DNA from: Alligator mississippiensis
Lineage: Eukaryota; Chordata; Crocodylia; Alligatoridae
Direction of reading: 5' to 3'
Assembly: GCF_030867095.1 (NCBI RefSeq)
Contig: NC_081826.1
Location: 37,984,001-38,048,000 of the forward strand
DNA length: 64,000 bases
In this document: piece by piece, positions 22,625 to 33,054 of the stretch
Layout: the number at the start of each line of letters is the position of its first letter
Position numbering within the stretch: position 1 is the stretch's first letter
The notes under the pieces: model-generated
What the model was told of the DNA's origin: nothing
Databases searched by the model: none
What the model saw: only the letters and a program-made list of their open reading frames with translations
Program-made: the position numbers and the translations under genes

Positions 22625-23685
22625 AGGTTTGTGTGTAGAAACAATGAAATGGTTTGTGTGAGCCAGGCTCATAATTTTAATATTTGCTTGCACTGCAAAT
22701 TTGTAGCATAAAGACAGCTAGAACGCAAAGCACCTCTTAGTGAAACCTTAGCTTCTTTTCCTGAACTATTCTGGCTTCTGCATGGACATTTTAGTCAGTC
22801 CTGCTCAGATTCAACTCTGCTTAGGTTATTTTATTAGATGACATTAAAAACCCCATGGAAAAAGCACCTTCTCCCAAATGATCCTTAGAACAAAAGTGTA
22901 AGTAGTAACTGAAATTGAGGAAACATTACCCTGTGTGCTGTACACACAGTTTGAAAGAGTCTCTTCTAAAGAAAGGACAGACATGAGAGAGAAATCAGAA
23001 GTTGACAGGTAAGGTTATTCACCCACAGTCAACTAGCAGAGCACTGTCTAAATTGAGAATAAAACCCAGCTTTTCAAAATCTCAGTCCAGTCCCATATCC
23101 ACTGGGCCATATTTCTTCTTTATGAATACATATCTTTCTATATAAATATAAATATGTTTCTCTTTGGAGGGCCTTGTAAGAGTAAATTCAACTTCTGTTT
23201 ATGAAGAGAATCTTGCTCGAAAGACAGGAAGAGACCACGTTGTGGAATGTGTACACATGCCTTTTCTTCTGCAGCTCATTTATGAGCAGTGAAGAGCAAA
23301 CAGATGGAAGATGTATATCTGATGTGTTTACATGAAAGCTGCAGTATTTACTGATGCTTCTAAGGTCATATTTTGCCTTAATCAGACCATGGAAAATGTA
23401 GGGAATATCTGGTGGTTAGTTAACTAAACAAATTTGCTACTTATAGACTGAGTGAGACAAATACTCCCAATAAACATTATCTAGAGGACAGTTCAAGGCC
23501 TTGGTAATGGAATATATACTCTGTTAACTCAAGGTCACCAGTTCAGTAGTGACCAAAACCATCACATCTGGCAGCCTGTCTGAAGTAAAGTTGAGTCTTT
23601 GAGGTCTTCTTGTGGGGGTAGTTGCACATATCGCAGAAGCCACACCAAAAACATTGCCAATGCCCTATATCCTAAGTGGAAGTCA
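22625..23685. other. Mostly unassigned, with a MIR-like remnant
   Basis: No gene is supported. Around 22990-23125 the + strand resembles the 3' half of a MIR SINE (a GTTATTCACCCACAGTCAACTAG-like stretch and a later CTGGGCCAT), strongly diverged. Confidence 0.35.
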
Positions 23686-23687
23686 GG

Positions 23688-23762
23688 GTAGAGTTGCACC
23701 TTATAGACTAACTAAATCAGAGCTTTTGGGAGCCCAAGCTCTCCGACTCACATGGTCCCAAG
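23688..23762 (-). mobile_element. Penelope-type 3' tail, minus strand
   Basis: The reverse complement carries AAAGCTCTGATTTAGTTAGT then CTATAAGGTGCAACTC. This is the (A)AGCTTATG...TTAGTCTCTAAGGTGC-type tail known from reptile Penelope-like copies. It is paired in opposite orientation with the copy at 24062. Confidence 0.5.
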
Positions 23763-24061
23763 TCCACTATGAAAACACACTTCCTTCTGGCCTCCTCACC
23801 CAATCAGGTTTTCCAGTACTCCTATTCTGCATCCAGTAAACTGTCCACCCAAGACATGGAACACATCAGGTGAAGCAGCAGTATCATCCTCTGTCATCAT
23901 TACAGAGATTTATCTTTCCATCCCTTTTCAGGATGAAAGTTCCTGTCACCTGAGGACCATTAGACTCTGTCCTTGCTCACAGCACCTGCTCATTCTTTAC
24001 CTCCTCATGGATCTGCGACTGAAGATTACCTGAGGTACAGTCAGTCTCACTGCACATGCAT

Positions 24062-24180
24062 CTGGTGAGTGAGCTCAGGCCCACAAAAACTTATGCTATT
24101 CATCACTGATTCAGTTAGTCTATAAGGTGCAAATTTGCCCTGCGTTCTGGCTGAGTTCAGACTAACATGGCTAACTACCT
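24062..24180 (+). mobile_element. Penelope-type 3' tail, plus strand
   Basis: Contains ACAAAAACTTATGCTATTC, TTAGTCTATAAGGTGCAAAT and CAGACTAACATGGCTAACTA, the conserved tail of a Penelope-like family distinct from the one at 8666. No RT is attached. Confidence 0.55.
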
Positions 24181-24474
24181 CTCTATACCCTAACTGGCAG
24201 AACTGGCCAAGAGTCCAAGAATCCAATGGACAAAAGGAAACATTTTCTTTCTCTTGACCCTTGAAAAGCCTTCTCCAGTTACAAGTGAAGCATGTTGATG
24301 CAATGCAATGGTTAAAATTGCCACCCAAGCCAATACTGATAGAGTTATAATTCCAAGATGTGACATTCCTAAAATACAATTAAGACAGATCTGAATTTCT
24401 GATGCCATCAGAGTCAGTCACAACATGATAACACGACATTGTGGCATTTCCCCTTGGCACCATGATAACTATCT

Positions 24475-24996
24475 AGAGCTATGGACACACCTAACACTTT
24501 GAATTATTTAAATGCAGTTTAAACTGGAAGCAGAGACATACAAGCCTGCTAAACTCCTTTAAATCTGCCTAAAGCTGTTCAAAAGTGTACTTAGAAACTC
24601 AAGTATTATTTTGAACCAGTTCACTGTGAACCAGTTTAGAGTTGTATACAGATACCAAGTGTTCTGTGACATAGGTCTGGTCAGTCCTCCAGGAACTCCC
24701 TACAGGTCAGATAAGCACACTGAAGACTTCAGTCATGGGCAGTCTACTGAAGTTTACTAAATTCATGTTTAGGAGAAAAGGGAAAAAAGAAAAATGAAAA
24801 CACCCCCAGCCCCAGGTCACGCACCCCCTGAACTCCCAAAGCAAGTACTCCTCCCTTATGCCCACTATGAGGCATGTTCAGCTAGGTGCTCACTCCTATC
24901 TCTGATGTCAGAGCCACAGCACTTCACACAATTGTGAACTGGTTCCCATTAGTGACATCTGGAAGTATTTCAGTTATTATGTGTGTCCATGGCCCT
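24475..24996. mobile_element. MITE with 16 bp inverted ends
   Basis: The ends are AGAGCTATGGACACAC and, reverse-complemented, AGGGCCATGGACACAC (14 of 16 positions match). The 522 bp interior has no coding potential. It contains stretches such as GAACCAGTTTAGAG and GTGAACTGGTTCCC that may be internal inverted repeats. Confidence 0.6.
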
Positions 24997-25039
24997 CCTC
25001 CATAGTGTATGAATAGCTCATTGTCACTGATGGATTTTA

Positions 25040-25215
25040 TTTTTACAGTGTCCCTGTGAGGGAGGAGTTTCTTGCCCATTTTACAGATGGGAAACTGAGG
25101 CATCCCATCACTTAATTGATTCCCCCAAGGTCACAAAAGAAGTCAGTGGTTGATTTGGGAAATTAAGTTGTGTTAGTTAAATACTAGTTCAGTGTCCTAT
25201 TTACTAGACCATAAT
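25040..25215 (+). mobile_element. MIR SINE
   Basis: The phrases CCCATTTTACAGATGGGAAA, CTGAGGCATCCCATCACTTA, CCCCAAGGTCACAAAAGAAG and CAGTGTCCTATTTACTAGAC follow the MIR core and 3' half in order. The match to the MIR consensus is strong enough to recognise by eye. Confidence 0.85.
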
Positions 25216-26900
25216 TCCTACCCTGGATACATGACAACATACAAACCTTTATGCTTTGTGCTGTAAGCCAGCCAGTGCTTATGGGGGGTAGGAAGAAATT
25301 GCCTGCAATTGAAAAGTTACTCCATACTTACATGCTCTGTGGTTTCTTGCACCTTCCTCCACAAATCTGGTGCTAGACATTGCTAGAGGCAAAATACTAA
25401 CTGCCTGATCCGAGAGAAGCTGAAGGGAAAGGGAGGAGGACAAAAAAGTGAACAGCTCCCTTTGTCTTTGAAAACAGAAGGTCCCCGAGATGCTGCTGCA
25501 GTATGATGTCATCTGTTGGCTTGAGAACTATACACCGTGCTTAGAAGGAATCTAAATTGCCCCTTGGTTATAATAAAATATGTAAAGAGGCACAAATATA
25601 AAACTGAAAGCCTCTTACACTATATGAAACATGCACAACAAGTGTACGACAGAGAGCGAGCGAGAGAGAGACTATTTGTAAATATTCCCTGCTGTCTATA
25701 TAAAGGTCTTGGGGAATCAGCCTGAAGACTGCCAGTAACAATGAAAGGAAATACATTACAGTTCATTGGCATGTACCCATGGGCAAAAGCCTCTAATATG
25801 TGCTGGGAAGAAACAGGTAACTGAAGTTACCAATCTTTGCCCTGAAGAATGTAAATAATAAAGACTCTAGCATAAGATCTGCACTTCTTCCTTTTCTGAG
25901 CTTCCCTACCCACTCCAAGCAAGTCGGGAAGCAGGAAAGGAAGTCTGGTCACTGCTGATACTCCAGACAAATCTTTACACCTTTCATTCCTTTTCTATCT
26001 AGGCAACTTTCCAAAAGCTAAAATTTCAAAGGTACAAAATTAATGAATATAAAACAAGCTTGATTCAGTAGAAAATTCCTCTCTTAGTTAACAGAATTAC
26101 TGGTTGTCCTAACATATTTGAAAAATAATTACATCTATGAATGTGTGAGTAGATGATTTGCTGATATTAAGGTGGAACATTGCCTACTACAAAAAAAAAA
26201 GATCAGCACTTACAAGATGTCATTTTTGTTTACTTTTAGCTTTGCAAAAAACTTCAGCTCCTTGGGCTGAAAACTTCTATGGTGCATGTCAGCCTCAAGC
26301 GGTTTGCTTTTTGTTGTTGGTTTTGTGGGTTTTTTTAATTTCAGCCACAAGATTTCAGCTGTTTACCAAAATTAAGATAGGAGAAATATTATTTTGCCTG
26401 AAATTTTCACATTCTTATAGCTTGAACAAATGTGAGCAGATTTTCCTTAGGATGGTAAATGGGGTGAGCAACCTGAACACACATGGATATACCAATTAAC
26501 AAGTCTCTCCTAAATCCTAGAGGTGCTAGAGCTTTTTAAAGAAAATATTCAGGAACAACATCTCTTCATTCTTGGAAACAGCTGAACCACTGTCACTGAC
26601 ATTTTTAACAACAATATATAACAGCTGGAGCAAGCAACTAGCATAGAAAATTTCAACCTGAAAGGCTCAAGTTTCATAAGTTATAAGCAATGGAAAAAAG
26701 CAGTTCACGAGGGGAAAGTGTCAGTCACCCTTAAGAGTAGAGTAGCTGGCAGACATAACAAAACATTGCGAGTGGTCATCTAAATAATAAACCAGACATT
26801 TTCCATGTGGTAATATGATGACCAATACAAGGACCACCTCCTGCCTTAGAAACCAAAGTTAATAAATACATCTAAGCAAACAGTGTGTGTCGAGTGCATC
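25216..26900. other. Unassigned sequence
   Basis: AT-rich with no recognisable gene or repeat apart from a short GA-rich run near 25650-25671. Open frames are under 115 codons and contain homopolymers. Confidence 0.5.
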
Positions 26901-26904
26901 AGTT

Positions 26905-26975
26905 CAGGTTGTATAGTTATTAAGCCTTGAGAGCTAAGCAGGACTGAAATGTACCTGTGAACATCCTCTATTCAA
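26905..26975 (+). repeat. 5S rRNA-like fragment (tentative)
   Basis: CTTGAGAGCTAAGCAGGACT resembles the internal promoter region of 5S rRNA (GATCTCGGAAGCTAAGCAGGGTC). The flanking bases match poorly. It could be a 5S-derived SINE remnant or coincidence. It is not a functional 5S gene. Confidence 0.3.
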
Positions 26976-27032
26976 TCTGAGCCAGTCTCCCCGAGGCAAA
27001 TGTCTTTGTTTACATTTCATCTTTCATTTCAG

Positions 27033-27186
27033 AGTAGCTGCCCCATCGGGCTGTGTGCTTACTTAGGTGTGGCTGGTTGGCAGAAACAGTGCAAGTGACT
27101 ATGGCAGAGTCAACAGAATTGTCACATTCACCTGGAACTACTGAGAAAACAGTAATGCCAGGACCGGGAGAAAATGGTCTACGGAA
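27033..27186 (+). CDS. Candidate first coding exon of an unidentified gene
   Basis: A pyrimidine-rich stretch ending in TTTCATTTCAG (AG at 27031-27032) precedes this exon. An ATG at 27101 lies in fair context (GACTATGG). The coding part reads MAESTELSHSPGTTEKTV and continues through a Gly/Pro-rich stretch to GLR plus two bases. A GTAAGG donor follows at 27187. It ends in phase 2, exactly the phase needed by the exon at 29130. The first 68 bases would be 5' UTR. The product is not recognised: the N-terminus is hydrophilic, Ser/Thr-rich, with no signal peptide. If real, a 5' UTR exon should lie upstream. An old pseudo-exon is possible, but matched splice phase makes that less likely. Confidence 0.55.
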
Positions 27187-27344
27187 GTAAGGTCTTTGTT
27201 AGATGTTGCACTCTGAGCTGTTCAAATGTTGATCAGTGTTAGTGTTAGCTCGAGTTTACAGCAGTCACACATTAAAGCTAAAAACCTTCTCTGACTGCCC
27301 CCTCCATGCACTGCTGTGATTTGCCATTAGAGCTAGGGCGTGCC

Positions 27345-27535
27345 ACTGGCACTTCCGGGTCAGCGCGATCGGCTGTGGGGGACCCCCCATCCGCCTGCCC
27401 CACCCCCTTCCCAGGCAGCACAATCGGCCATGGGGCGGAACGGCGTGATTGGCCGCAGAGGGAAACCCCCTGGTCGCTGACTGGCCGCTGGGGGGGCATG
27501 TAGCCCCCTGGCTCAGGAGGCACCAGTCACCTATG
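27345..27535. repeat. GC-rich dispersed repeat
   Basis: A GC-rich island containing GATCGGC / GATTGGCCGC phrases and GGCTCAGGAGGCACCAGTCA. The same wording (ACTCAGGAGGCACCAGCTGC) recurs at 47515-47535 after a similar GGGGGGCATGT start, so the two are probably copies of one repeat. Family unknown. Confidence 0.45.
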
Positions 27536-27559
27536 ATAGCTACCAACAAACAAACGTAG

Positions 27560-28400
27560 GACCGATAGGTACTTCCTGGCAATTCAGTCCCCTGCCACTG
27601 TAGGAAATCACACTGGATCCTCCCTTCCTTAAACTTATCAAGCTCCATTTTAAAATTAACTAGGTTGCTTGCCCCCCAGTTCTCCCACAGGAAGGCTGTT
27701 TCAGACCTCAGTTCTCTGCCTTTTAAAAACCTGATCTCCAGCCTTCATTTATTGGTGGACAAAAATGCCTTCCATTTGTTCCTGTGCCAACTTCATCTTC
27801 TAACTTAAATAGCTTTTCCTTCTACCTGATGTTTGTCAAGCAGAAGTATGTACAGGGGACAATCATAACCCCTCTCAGCGTTTGTTTTGCAGAGCTACAA
27901 AGACATTCCCTCTTGTAAAACAAACTCTTTTTGCCTCTGATCCTACTTGCAGCCCTTCTTTGCACTTATTCTGGTTTGAATTAAACTTTCTTGAATGTGG
28001 GTAAAGAGAAGGACGCACAATATTCCAGAGGAGTTGTCATCAGCACCTCCTGCCATGGCATTAATACTTCCCTATCATAACTGGAAATACCTGGCCTGAT
28101 GCAACCTAGAACTGTATTTGTCTTTTCAACAGTCATATTGCATTGACGGCTCATAGTTAAATAATATATTTGGATCTGCTTTTTCTTCTCGCCTTCCCAA
28201 TGCATGTAATCCAAGCTTATATCAGAAATTCTTTTTATTCATCTCCAAGTTCATGTCCTTGAACTTTGCTCTGTTTCTTTCCAATCCATTTCTATTGTGT
28301 CAGTCGGCAAGGTAATCTAGTTCTTCCTGTATGGGATTCTGATCCTTTTTATATATCCTACTTGCTATAACCTGTTAAGCCATGAAACTCTGAGCTTCAG
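27560..28400 (-). pseudogene. Old CR1-like LINE 3' end
   Basis: The segment has the wording of CR1 ORF2 C-terminal and 3' UTR sequence on the minus strand. Examples are a Q.EYCASF block near 28035 (ORF LEYCASFSLPTFKKV), an upstream VEKTNTVLGCIRPG block, and a 3' portion with CCTTAAACTTATCAAGCTCC. It is far more diverged than the copies at 15538 and 21203, so it is an older insertion. It lies inside the first intron of the candidate gene. Confidence 0.55.
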
Positions 28401-28572
28401 GTTACAGCGACAAATACCTCAGTAAAATTCAAAACAGGGGGAGAGAAATAAGACCACCATTTGCAATCACTGTAGCTAGCCAGCACTCTGGATCCTGGAT
28501 CCCCATGCTATGAGATCCTTTTAAATGTGCCCTGCAATATTAGCACTGTTAGGTGTGCAAACATCTACACAT

Positions 28573-28829
28573 GGGGCACATCTACATGAGATGCTACTGT
28601 GCAGTGGTTCCTGAGCATTTGTTTAATGCTTGTATAAGCAAGAACTAAATAAATGGATAGTAACTGGAGTTACTGCACAGCAGCACCAGTGAACACCTTT
28701 TAAGTGATGCTACTGTACAGTAGCTTAGTACTACTAGCCAGAAGCATCTTGGCATGGTTTTTGCCACATAACACTACTGTGCAGTAGTATTGGGCTACTG
28801 TGCAGTCAGTGTCTTGTGTAAACACGCCC
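28573..28829. mobile_element. MITE with GGGC-type ends
   Basis: The ends are GGGGCACATCTACATGAGAT and, reverse-complemented, GGGCGTGTTTACACAAGAC. The interior repeats CTACTGTGCAGTAG-like palindromes several times. It belongs with the set sharing a TCTACATG core at the ends. It lies inside the first candidate intron. Confidence 0.6.
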
Positions 28830-29129
28830 ATAATTCACAAGATAAACCCAGACATTTCAAAAAGGAATTGATAGTGTCAAAAACATTCTGACCAGCTGTA
28901 GGCTGAGTTCTTTGCAACAGAAGAATTGCCATACTACTTTTTGTAGTGAAAAAGCAAGTGAAAGGTAAGAGCTGGCATATTTTGAAAGGTGCCTTGAGTC
29001 TAAAAATGTTGAGAACCATGACTCTACCCTTTGATTAAGCCCCACTGAGTTCAGTGGCACTCAGTACAGATAATTGCATTGCAAGATTAGGGCCTTTTAA
29101 TGATGCAATTCTTGCTTTATCATTTCTAG

Positions 29130-29226
29130 CACACCTGTCAGTTGGGATGAATTTAAAAAGGATGAAAAGGAGTATATGATGTCCAAAGACCTGATTAAGC
29201 AAGATACCTTTTATTCGCACATAGCG
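29130..29226 (+). CDS. Candidate second coding exon of an unidentified gene
   Basis: The acceptor TTTATCATTTCTAG is at 29116-29129 and the donor GTAAGT at 29227. The exon begins with one base completing an Asn codon begun in the exon at 27186, then reads TPVSWDEFKKDEKEYMMSK and on to TFYSHIA, 32 full codons ending in phase 0. It is charged and Lys/Asp/Glu-rich, and has no membrane segment. Joined to the upstream exon it gives 61 residues with no stop. I do not recognise the family. The next exon should start in phase 0. A possible one is discussed under the candidate exon at 32233. Confidence 0.6.
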
Positions 29227-30489
29227 GTAAGTTTTTGTTGCAAGATGTTTATTGGCAATTTGGCCACCCCATGTCTTTTGGTGATAATATGCAGTCTGGG
29301 CAGCTCATGGCAATAAGAGTGGCTCTCACTAGGGTAGTAACACACTGGAATAGGCTATGCAGAGAGGCTGTAGAATCTTCATCCACCCCTCCTCTCTCTG
29401 CCCCCTTCCCCACCAGGGCTAGCCACGCTCCCCTGGTCCCTGGTTTCCCCCCCACACATACGAGGCAGGGAAGCAGGAGACAGTGGAAATGTTTCTTGAG
29501 CAGCCTATGCCCCCACAGCCAGGTGGGTATGGGCCTCTCACACTGTGGAATGCATCAGTGCTGGCAGCAATGTCCTTCTTAGCTGCAGGGGGCAGAGATG
29601 TGTATCACAGGCACAGGTAGCCCTCCAGGTGGTGGCACAGGTTGCATGCCATTGAAGGGTCCCATGCCATGCAGGCAATCAGCAGCAGCAGGCCACAGTG
29701 GGTCAAAAACCCCTGAGTCTGCACAAACAGTTCCTCACGCAGTGCCCAGGATGCATAGCAGGGGCAAGCTCAGGGCACAGAGCCAACATGGGTTGGGGGG
29801 AGGCTGGCCTTGGTGTGCCTCCCCAGAGAGGTCCTCTGGGGGGAGTGTGGGGGCACAGGCAACCCCTTGTCCCAGTTGTCTGGGAGCCCTGCATCCCCTG
29901 AATCCAGATGCCATGGGCTTAGTGGCAGCACAGGAGACTGGTGAGCCTGCAGAAGGAGAAGAGGGGGCAATGGGGTCTGGAGCTATGGCACCAGGTGGTG
30001 CCAGGATCATGGCCTGTCCCAGCCTGGGAAGGGGATGAGAGAGGCAGGCTGCCCACAGCCAGCACCCAGTGGCATGCCAGCCCCAAGGGAGCAAGCAGGA
30101 ATGGAGGATTTGGCCAGTGGCTACCTGGGCCCAGGCCTGCCTGGCTGACTTACCATGGTCCCTGGGCACCCATGCACGCCCAACCCCAATCTGAGACCAG
30201 GAGCCACATGGCACCTGGTACAGAACATCTTATCTCAGAAATGTTGCAAATTCTCACAAACAGTTTCTTTCTCATGGCTCTGCAGGCCCTGGAGCTGCAC
30301 ACAGGGGAGAGGCTACTGTTGGCAACTGGGATGTGACCTCAGGGTCACCACTGCCTACAGCCAGGGCCCTGGAGATGCACCAGTGCCTCCAGAAGAGGAC
30401 CCAGGATAAGACCCTCCTCTTAGGATGGCAGGCAGATGCAGTGGGTGGAGGAAGTTGCCTGGCAGAACAGGTGGTGGGTGGAGAACATG

Positions 30490-30755
30490 ACCCATGAGAA
30501 TGCACAAGATCAGCACAAGAAGCACAGGACTGGGTGAAACAGGAGTTCAGGGCACAGCTCCTGGCACTGGAATGCAAGCTCATGGAGGTCCTATGGAAGC
30601 AGAGCGCAGTCATGGCCAGGGCAGTGCAGGTGACAGAGGAGGACTGCTGGGTGCTGGACACCATCCTGGCCCTGAAGGTCACCTTCATGCTGCCCGCTGC
30701 CCTTCCTCTGACCATAGCCCCACCTGCCTTCTATCAGTTGCCCGCCACCCAGTAG
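30490..30755 (+). pseudogene. Harbinger Myb-like protein tail (tentative)
   Basis: The + strand reads AQDWVKQEFRAQLLALECK followed by a helical, Glu/Leu-rich stretch. This resembles the coiled-coil C-terminus of Harbinger Myb/SANT (trihelix) adaptor proteins. Upstream, an EPAEGEEGA-like acidic linker near 29950 fits. The DNA-binding part is not recognisable. The main support is its position next to a minus-strand transposase. Confidence 0.35.
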
Positions 30756-31204
30756 CAGGCCTTATCATGGGCCTAGATGGAGATCCAGCACTTCTTCCAC
30801 TAGCCAGAAGCCGCTGCCCTGGCCTCCAGCCCAGGTCCCCCACCACCCAGCCCCCCTACCTGGGTCCAGCCCTACCACTTGCCCTGGTTCCAAGCAGGTG
30901 TGTAGCTAGAGCTGCCTGCAGCAAGGCCAGGACCATACACCAATGCTGCTGGCCCTGGCCACTGGCTGCTGGAGGGGGAGCCACCCGCACCAGGGGACCA
31001 GTAGCCACTGTAGCCCCTGGGTGAGCCCCTCACCCACCAGACTCACTGTGACATGTGCACACATGTGGGAATGGCCAGAGGCTGGGGTGCTGGCCACCTG
31101 TCCCCGGGTTCTGCTCCCTAGGTGCCCCCACCTCACAGCCACCCACCCAGGAGGCACACAGACACACCACATTGTAAATAGCTTGCACGGGGGAAGAGGC
31201 TGTT

Positions 31205-31681
31205 TTATTGTTGGTGGATGGAAGGTGGTGGAGATGTTTTGTTGTTTGGGAAGGAGGGGGAACAGGCTGTGGTGTTGAGGAGGGAGAAGGTGAGGGGTCT
31301 GTTTGTTATGAGGGTAATAAAGTGTTTTTCTGAGAACTGTCCACAGTAAGTGTCCATGGGCAGCTGTCTGGGTGGACTACAGTGGGGAGTAGGCCTCACA
31401 GATGTTATGTGGACTGCAACAGTGACCCAGGGGATGTTCTCCTTGGTGAACTCCAGGCAGGTGGTGAATATGTGCCAGCATCCCTTGAAGCAGCCAAAGG
31501 TGCGCTCCACCAGTGCTTGGGTCTGGCCCAGGCACTGGTTGAAGTAGGCCTGGCAGGGTTCCAGCTGTCCAGTGTAGGGTGGCATGAGCCAGGACAGGAG
31601 CAGGTAGGTTAGGTCCCCAATGAGGAGGGGTGGGACTAGTATGGCACCCAGCTGGAGGTCCAGCACCCCTGCACAAAGCAC
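31205..31681 (-). pseudogene. Harbinger transposase C-terminus
   Basis: The minus-strand frame reads LIGDLTYLLLSWLMPPYTG, then AYFNQCLGQTQALVERTFGC, FKGCWHIF and TKENIPWVTVAVHI. This follows the DDE-type Harbinger/HARBI1 pattern: GD-x-YPL-xWLM-PY, then the VERTFG-LK helix that holds the last catalytic Glu (in VER). The typical HNICEA ending appears in the next frame, so a frameshift lies near 31410. The N-terminal half is absent. Beyond about 31360 the frame is filler. Confidence 0.65.
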
Positions 31682-31894
31682 CTGCTCTGTACTACTGTAA
31701 TTCCATTGACTTCAAAGCCTAGACACATGTTTGACCTACACCATGTTTCCACAGAGGGGAGAAAACTCGGGATAGAATAGGGATCTCTTAATTGGAGGAA
31801 AAAAATTAAATGCTCCAATGTATGACGAGGCCCACGTCCATCAAGGAGAGATTTTACAAGCACAGACTAGCGTGGCCTAGTGAAGAGGCCTAGG

Positions 31895-32060
31895 AGTAAC
31901 ATACTTCCTTTCTCTTCCACAGTGTCTTCATCTGCAAGGAGGATAATGGTACTGATCTTCTTTTTAAAGAGCTTGAAATCTATGGATGCAAAGGGGTACA
32001 TTATTGTTGCTGCTGTTATTATTTACTTAGCCCACAATAATGATATATCCATGTGGTTAA
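31895..32060 (+). repeat. Ancient SINE/LINE tail
   Basis: TCATCTGCAAGGAGGATAAT followed by AAAGAGCTTGAAATCTATGG and an ATTATTGTTGCTGC stretch resembles the conserved tail (AAAGCGCTTTGAGATCTATGGATG...TATTATTATT) shared by several old vertebrate SINE and LINE families. The cryptic acceptor CTCTTCCACAG just upstream would lead into an immediate stop in the needed phase, so I do not read an exon here. Confidence 0.5.
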
Positions 32061-32689
32061 GTGGAAGGATGCGCTATTAAAATGCACAGGGAAGACGTTA
32101 CTTACATTTTCTAAGAATGGGCTAGGAACAACCAAAAATAAAGCATGACCTATAGAAAAGTATTAGCACCACCCACCCTGCATAACACTGGTTCCTGTTA
32201 AGTATCCTTTTTACTTTTCTTAATGACTTCAGTCTGGACTATGCCTCACAATAACACCACAGAAAAAAGCTAAAGAGGAGTTATGGAAACCATTTATGGC
32301 TATGTTTCTCTCCAGTTCCTCAATGTATATGTACATTTTGGGTGTTAAATAAAGCCAGGGTTCAAATTATGGGGCAGCCTGGGGGGTGGGGGACAGCTTG
32401 GAGGGGAGGGGCTGAGCCCCTGATAAGAGATGAGAGCCCCCTGTAGGATTTGAAATCATAACCTGGGGGGGGGGCGATGCTGATTTTATTACAGCATCAT
32501 GATGGGCAGCCCAATTTTTTTTTTGCAGACTACCCTGCAAGAGTCAAAGTGTAATTGCCTCCTAAAGGCAAGCATGTCTTCTCTTCCAGGTTGGCTGATC
32601 TCGTACAGCAAGCTTTAAACTAGCCTCGCCGGGGGAGGGGGCCGCAGAAAGATGTGGAGACACCACCCGAGCAAGACAGGTGACACATG

Positions 32690-33054
32690 CAAGGAGTGCC
32701 CAGGTAAGAAACAGGGGTCCAGATAGTCTTCCTAATTGGGGGGTGGCACGTGCAGCTATGCAAGGCCTTAAATGCCTGTATACCAATGCTTGTAGTATGG
32801 GGAACAAACAGGAGGAATTCGCCCTCAGAATAGCCAGTTCAAACCCAGACATAGTAGGGCTTACAGAAACATGGTGGGATTCATCCCATGACTGGGCAGT
32901 TAGCATTAGGGGCTATAGGCTCTACAGGCAGGATAGAGAAGGAAGGAAGGGAGTGGGTGTGGCGCTTTATGTCAAAGAGCAATTCACATCCTCTGCCAGC
33001 AAAATGGGGTCAGGGGAGGGGCAAGCTGAAGTGCTCTGGGTCAGCAGAGAGCAG
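32690..33054 (+). pseudogene. CR1 endonuclease domain, N-terminal part
   Basis: The frame reads [39 protein letters not shown] (the ETWW motif in place of QETH, typical of CR1), [20 protein letters not shown] and on to EVLWVSREQ. The normal next block, VYYRTPNQ, appears only after the insertion at 33055-33286, in another frame (LMVGVYYRTPNQGEEL at about 33315-33363). Confidence 0.8.

Larger units (their letters stand above)
29590..31690. mobile_element. Decayed Harbinger transposon
   Basis: Two remnants in opposite directions fit the two-gene layout of PIF/Harbinger elements: a transposase C-terminus on the minus strand (31360-31681) and a Myb/SANT-protein-like tail on the plus strand (30490-30755). 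Between them the sequence is GC-rich. I could not locate terminal inverted repeats, so the limits are approximate. It sits inside the intron that would follow the exon at 29130. Confidence 0.5.

Noticed and set aside
26905..26975. A functional 5S rRNA gene
   Set aside because: Similarity is limited to about 17-20 bases, and no 120-base structure or T-run terminator follows.
29598..31024. Open frames of 146 and 176 codons and opposite-strand frames as host genes
   Set aside because: They lie in GC-rich decayed Harbinger sequence, are Gly/Ala/Pro-rich, and only short parts resemble transposon proteins.
31880..32080. An exon after the acceptor CTCTTCCACAG at 31921
   Set aside because: In the phase needed by the exon at 29226 it reaches a stop after seven codons, and the sequence matches an ancient SINE/LINE tail.
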